NCBI GenBank assembly: GCA_937915915.1
Contig: CALGGN010000179.1
Location: 1 to 7,174, forward strand
DNA: 7,174 nt
Direction of reading: 5' to 3'
Origin: an uncultured Selenomonas sp.
GTDB lineage: Bacteria; Bacillota; Negativicutes; Selenomonadales; Selenomonadaceae
Below the pieces are notes generated by a model, which made no database searches, was not told the origin of the DNA, and saw nothing but the letters and a program-made list of their open reading frames with translations. Shown here one piece after another: positions 6,490 through 7,174 of this stretch (position 1 is its first letter; the number at the start of each line of letters is the position of its first letter). The position numbers and the translations under genes are program-made.

Positions 6490-6495
6490 ACTGCC

Positions 6496-6834
6496 GTGGA
6501 GTTCAAAGAGTTGAAACTTGAGATATTCATTCCAGAATCCCATCTGCCCGTTTTGCGCTCGGCACTCCAATCAGTCGGAGCCGGTCGCCTCGGGAATTAC
6601 GATTCCTGCTTGGCCTGCAGCAAGGTGATGGGTTCGTGGCGACCACTCCACGGAAGCCATCCCTACTTGGGGACGGAAGGTGAAGTGAGCGAGGCAGAGG
6701 AAATCAAGGTGGAGGTCAATATCCGTGCAGGAGATTTGGAGCGGACGTTGAATGCTGTATACGAGGCTCACCCCTACGAGGAGCCGCTGGTAAATGTGAT
6801 TCCGATTCTCAACAGAAAGAAGGCGCAGAGATGA
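6496..6834 (+). CDS. Small NIF3/YqfO-like (CutA-like fold) protein
   Basis: A 112-residue protein starting at GTG. Motifs typical of stand-alone YqfO/NIF3 insertion-domain proteins are visible: KLEIFIPESHL (7-17), VGAGRLGNYDSC (27-38), RPLHGSHPYLG (49-59), and the C-terminal AHPYEEP (91-97). In larger NIF3 proteins this ferredoxin/CutA-like domain is inserted between the two metal-binding halves; here it stands alone, as in many bacteria. Its biochemical role is not established, and automatic annotations vary (NGG1p-interacting factor, RtxA-like). The stop codon overlaps the start of the next gene by ATGA, so the two are translated together. Length is normal for the short form and no damage is seen. 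Confidence 0.85.
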   Translation: MEFKELKLEIFIPESHLPVLRSALQSVGAGRLGNYDSCLACSKVMGSWRPLHGSHPYLGTEGEVSEAEEIKVEVNIRAGDLERTLNAVYEAHPYEEPLVNVIPILNRKKAQR

Positions 6835-7174
6835 GCAAACCGATTTTCGTATGCTATCCCCGTTGCACCACTTGCAAGAAAGCAGAAAAGTGGCTCGCCG
6901 ACCACGGTACAGCCGTGACGGTGCGGGACATCAAGGAGAACCATCCCACCGAACAGGAACTCCGCTCTTGGCATGAAAAGAGTGGCTTGCCAATCAAAAG
7001 ATTCTTCAATACAAGTGGGCAGAAGTACAGGGAACTGGAGCTTAAGGAAAAACTGCCCACCATGAGCGAGGATGAGCAGTATGCACTCCTTGCCACGGAC
7101 GGTATGCTCGTAAAGCGTCCCTTGCTCGTTGATGAGGATAAAGTTCTCGTGGGATTCAAGGAAAAGGAATGGCA
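6831..7174 (+). CDS. ArsC/Spx/MgsR-family thioredoxin-fold protein (3' truncated)
   Basis: The ATG at 6831 overlaps the preceding stop codon (ATGA). The frame is open to the window end, giving 114 visible residues; family members are about 115-120, so only a few residues are missing. The N-terminal strand and CxxC motif FVCYPRCTTCKKAEKWL carry the redox Cys12 and Cys15. RDIKENHPT follows, then KRFFNTSGQKYREL, and the family signature KRPLLV (95-100) with VLVGFKEKEW at the end. This matches YusI/ArsC-like proteins of Firmicutes. True arsenate reduction is not implied: no ars genes are nearby. A redox role or an Spx-like regulatory role is possible. It probably forms a two-gene operon with the NIF3-like gene. 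Confidence 0.85.
   Translation, partial: MSKPIFVCYPRCTTCKKAEKWLADHGTAVTVRDIKENHPTEQELRSWHEKSGLPIKRFFNTSGQKYRELELKEKLPTMSEDEQYALLATDGMLVKRPLLVDEDKVLVGFKEKEW

Noticed and set aside
6328..6495. N-terminal extension of the NIF3-like gene to an ATG at 6328
   Set aside because: The extension is translated from the hairpin spacer, has no ribosome site, and the family begins at the GTG with GGAGGG upstream.

Overview
The window looks like a piece of a Gram-positive-lineage gut or rumen bacterium, most like the Negativicutes/Selenomonadales. This is inferred from the gene families (YolD domain, Firmicutes-type Y-family polymerase, Spx/ArsC-like protein), the strong GGAGG-type ribosome sites, and the many short palindromes; no marker gene fixes the taxon. 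The first 12 bases are identical to the 3' end of an Illumina sequencing adapter, so the left edge is a contig end carrying untrimmed adapter.

Layout. Plus strand, 14-2669: the 3' part of a radical SAM enzyme, then a 577-residue LeoA-like (dynamin-related) GTPase. The GTPase gene converges on a minus-strand operon, with a hairpin between them that lies inside the last codons of the opposing gene. Minus strand, 6306-2684: a Y-family translesion polymerase fused to a YolD-like domain, followed 12 nt later by a NERD-nuclease/UvrD-type helicase. Both genes are broken. The polymerase is frameshifted after codon 18 by a 50-bp palindromic insertion, and the helicase has an in-frame amber codon between motifs III and IV. 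Plus strand, 6496-7174: a small NIF3/YqfO-like protein translationally coupled (ATGA) to an ArsC/Spx-like thioredoxin-fold protein that runs off the window. The divergent spacer 6307-6495 holds several hairpins.

The most notable feature is a set of short palindromic insertions in the polymerase gene. One family of about 60 bp is present three times: two direct tandem copies at 5532-5651 and an inverted copy at 4641-4700, each adding 20 in-frame residues. Between the inverted copy and its closest relative 7 of 60 positions differ, and 6 of these are paired changes that keep two stems intact (GGCC/GGCC versus GCGC/GCGC, and one G-C to C-G swap in a 9-bp stem). The 20-nt loop is identical. The two tandem copies show the opposite pattern: identical stems and different loops. 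This suggests a mobile structured element able to insert into coding sequence in either orientation, comparable to Rickettsia palindromic elements. A 102-bp in-frame insertion (4487-4588) with two other hairpins and the 50-bp frame-breaking insertion (6203-6252) appear to be further palindromic elements in the same gene.

How the genes might work together: polymerase-YolD plus NERD helicase would form a DNA damage or mobile-DNA operon that now appears to be decaying. The LeoA-like GTPase is related to proteins of the Eleos anti-phage system, but no LeoBC partner is visible.
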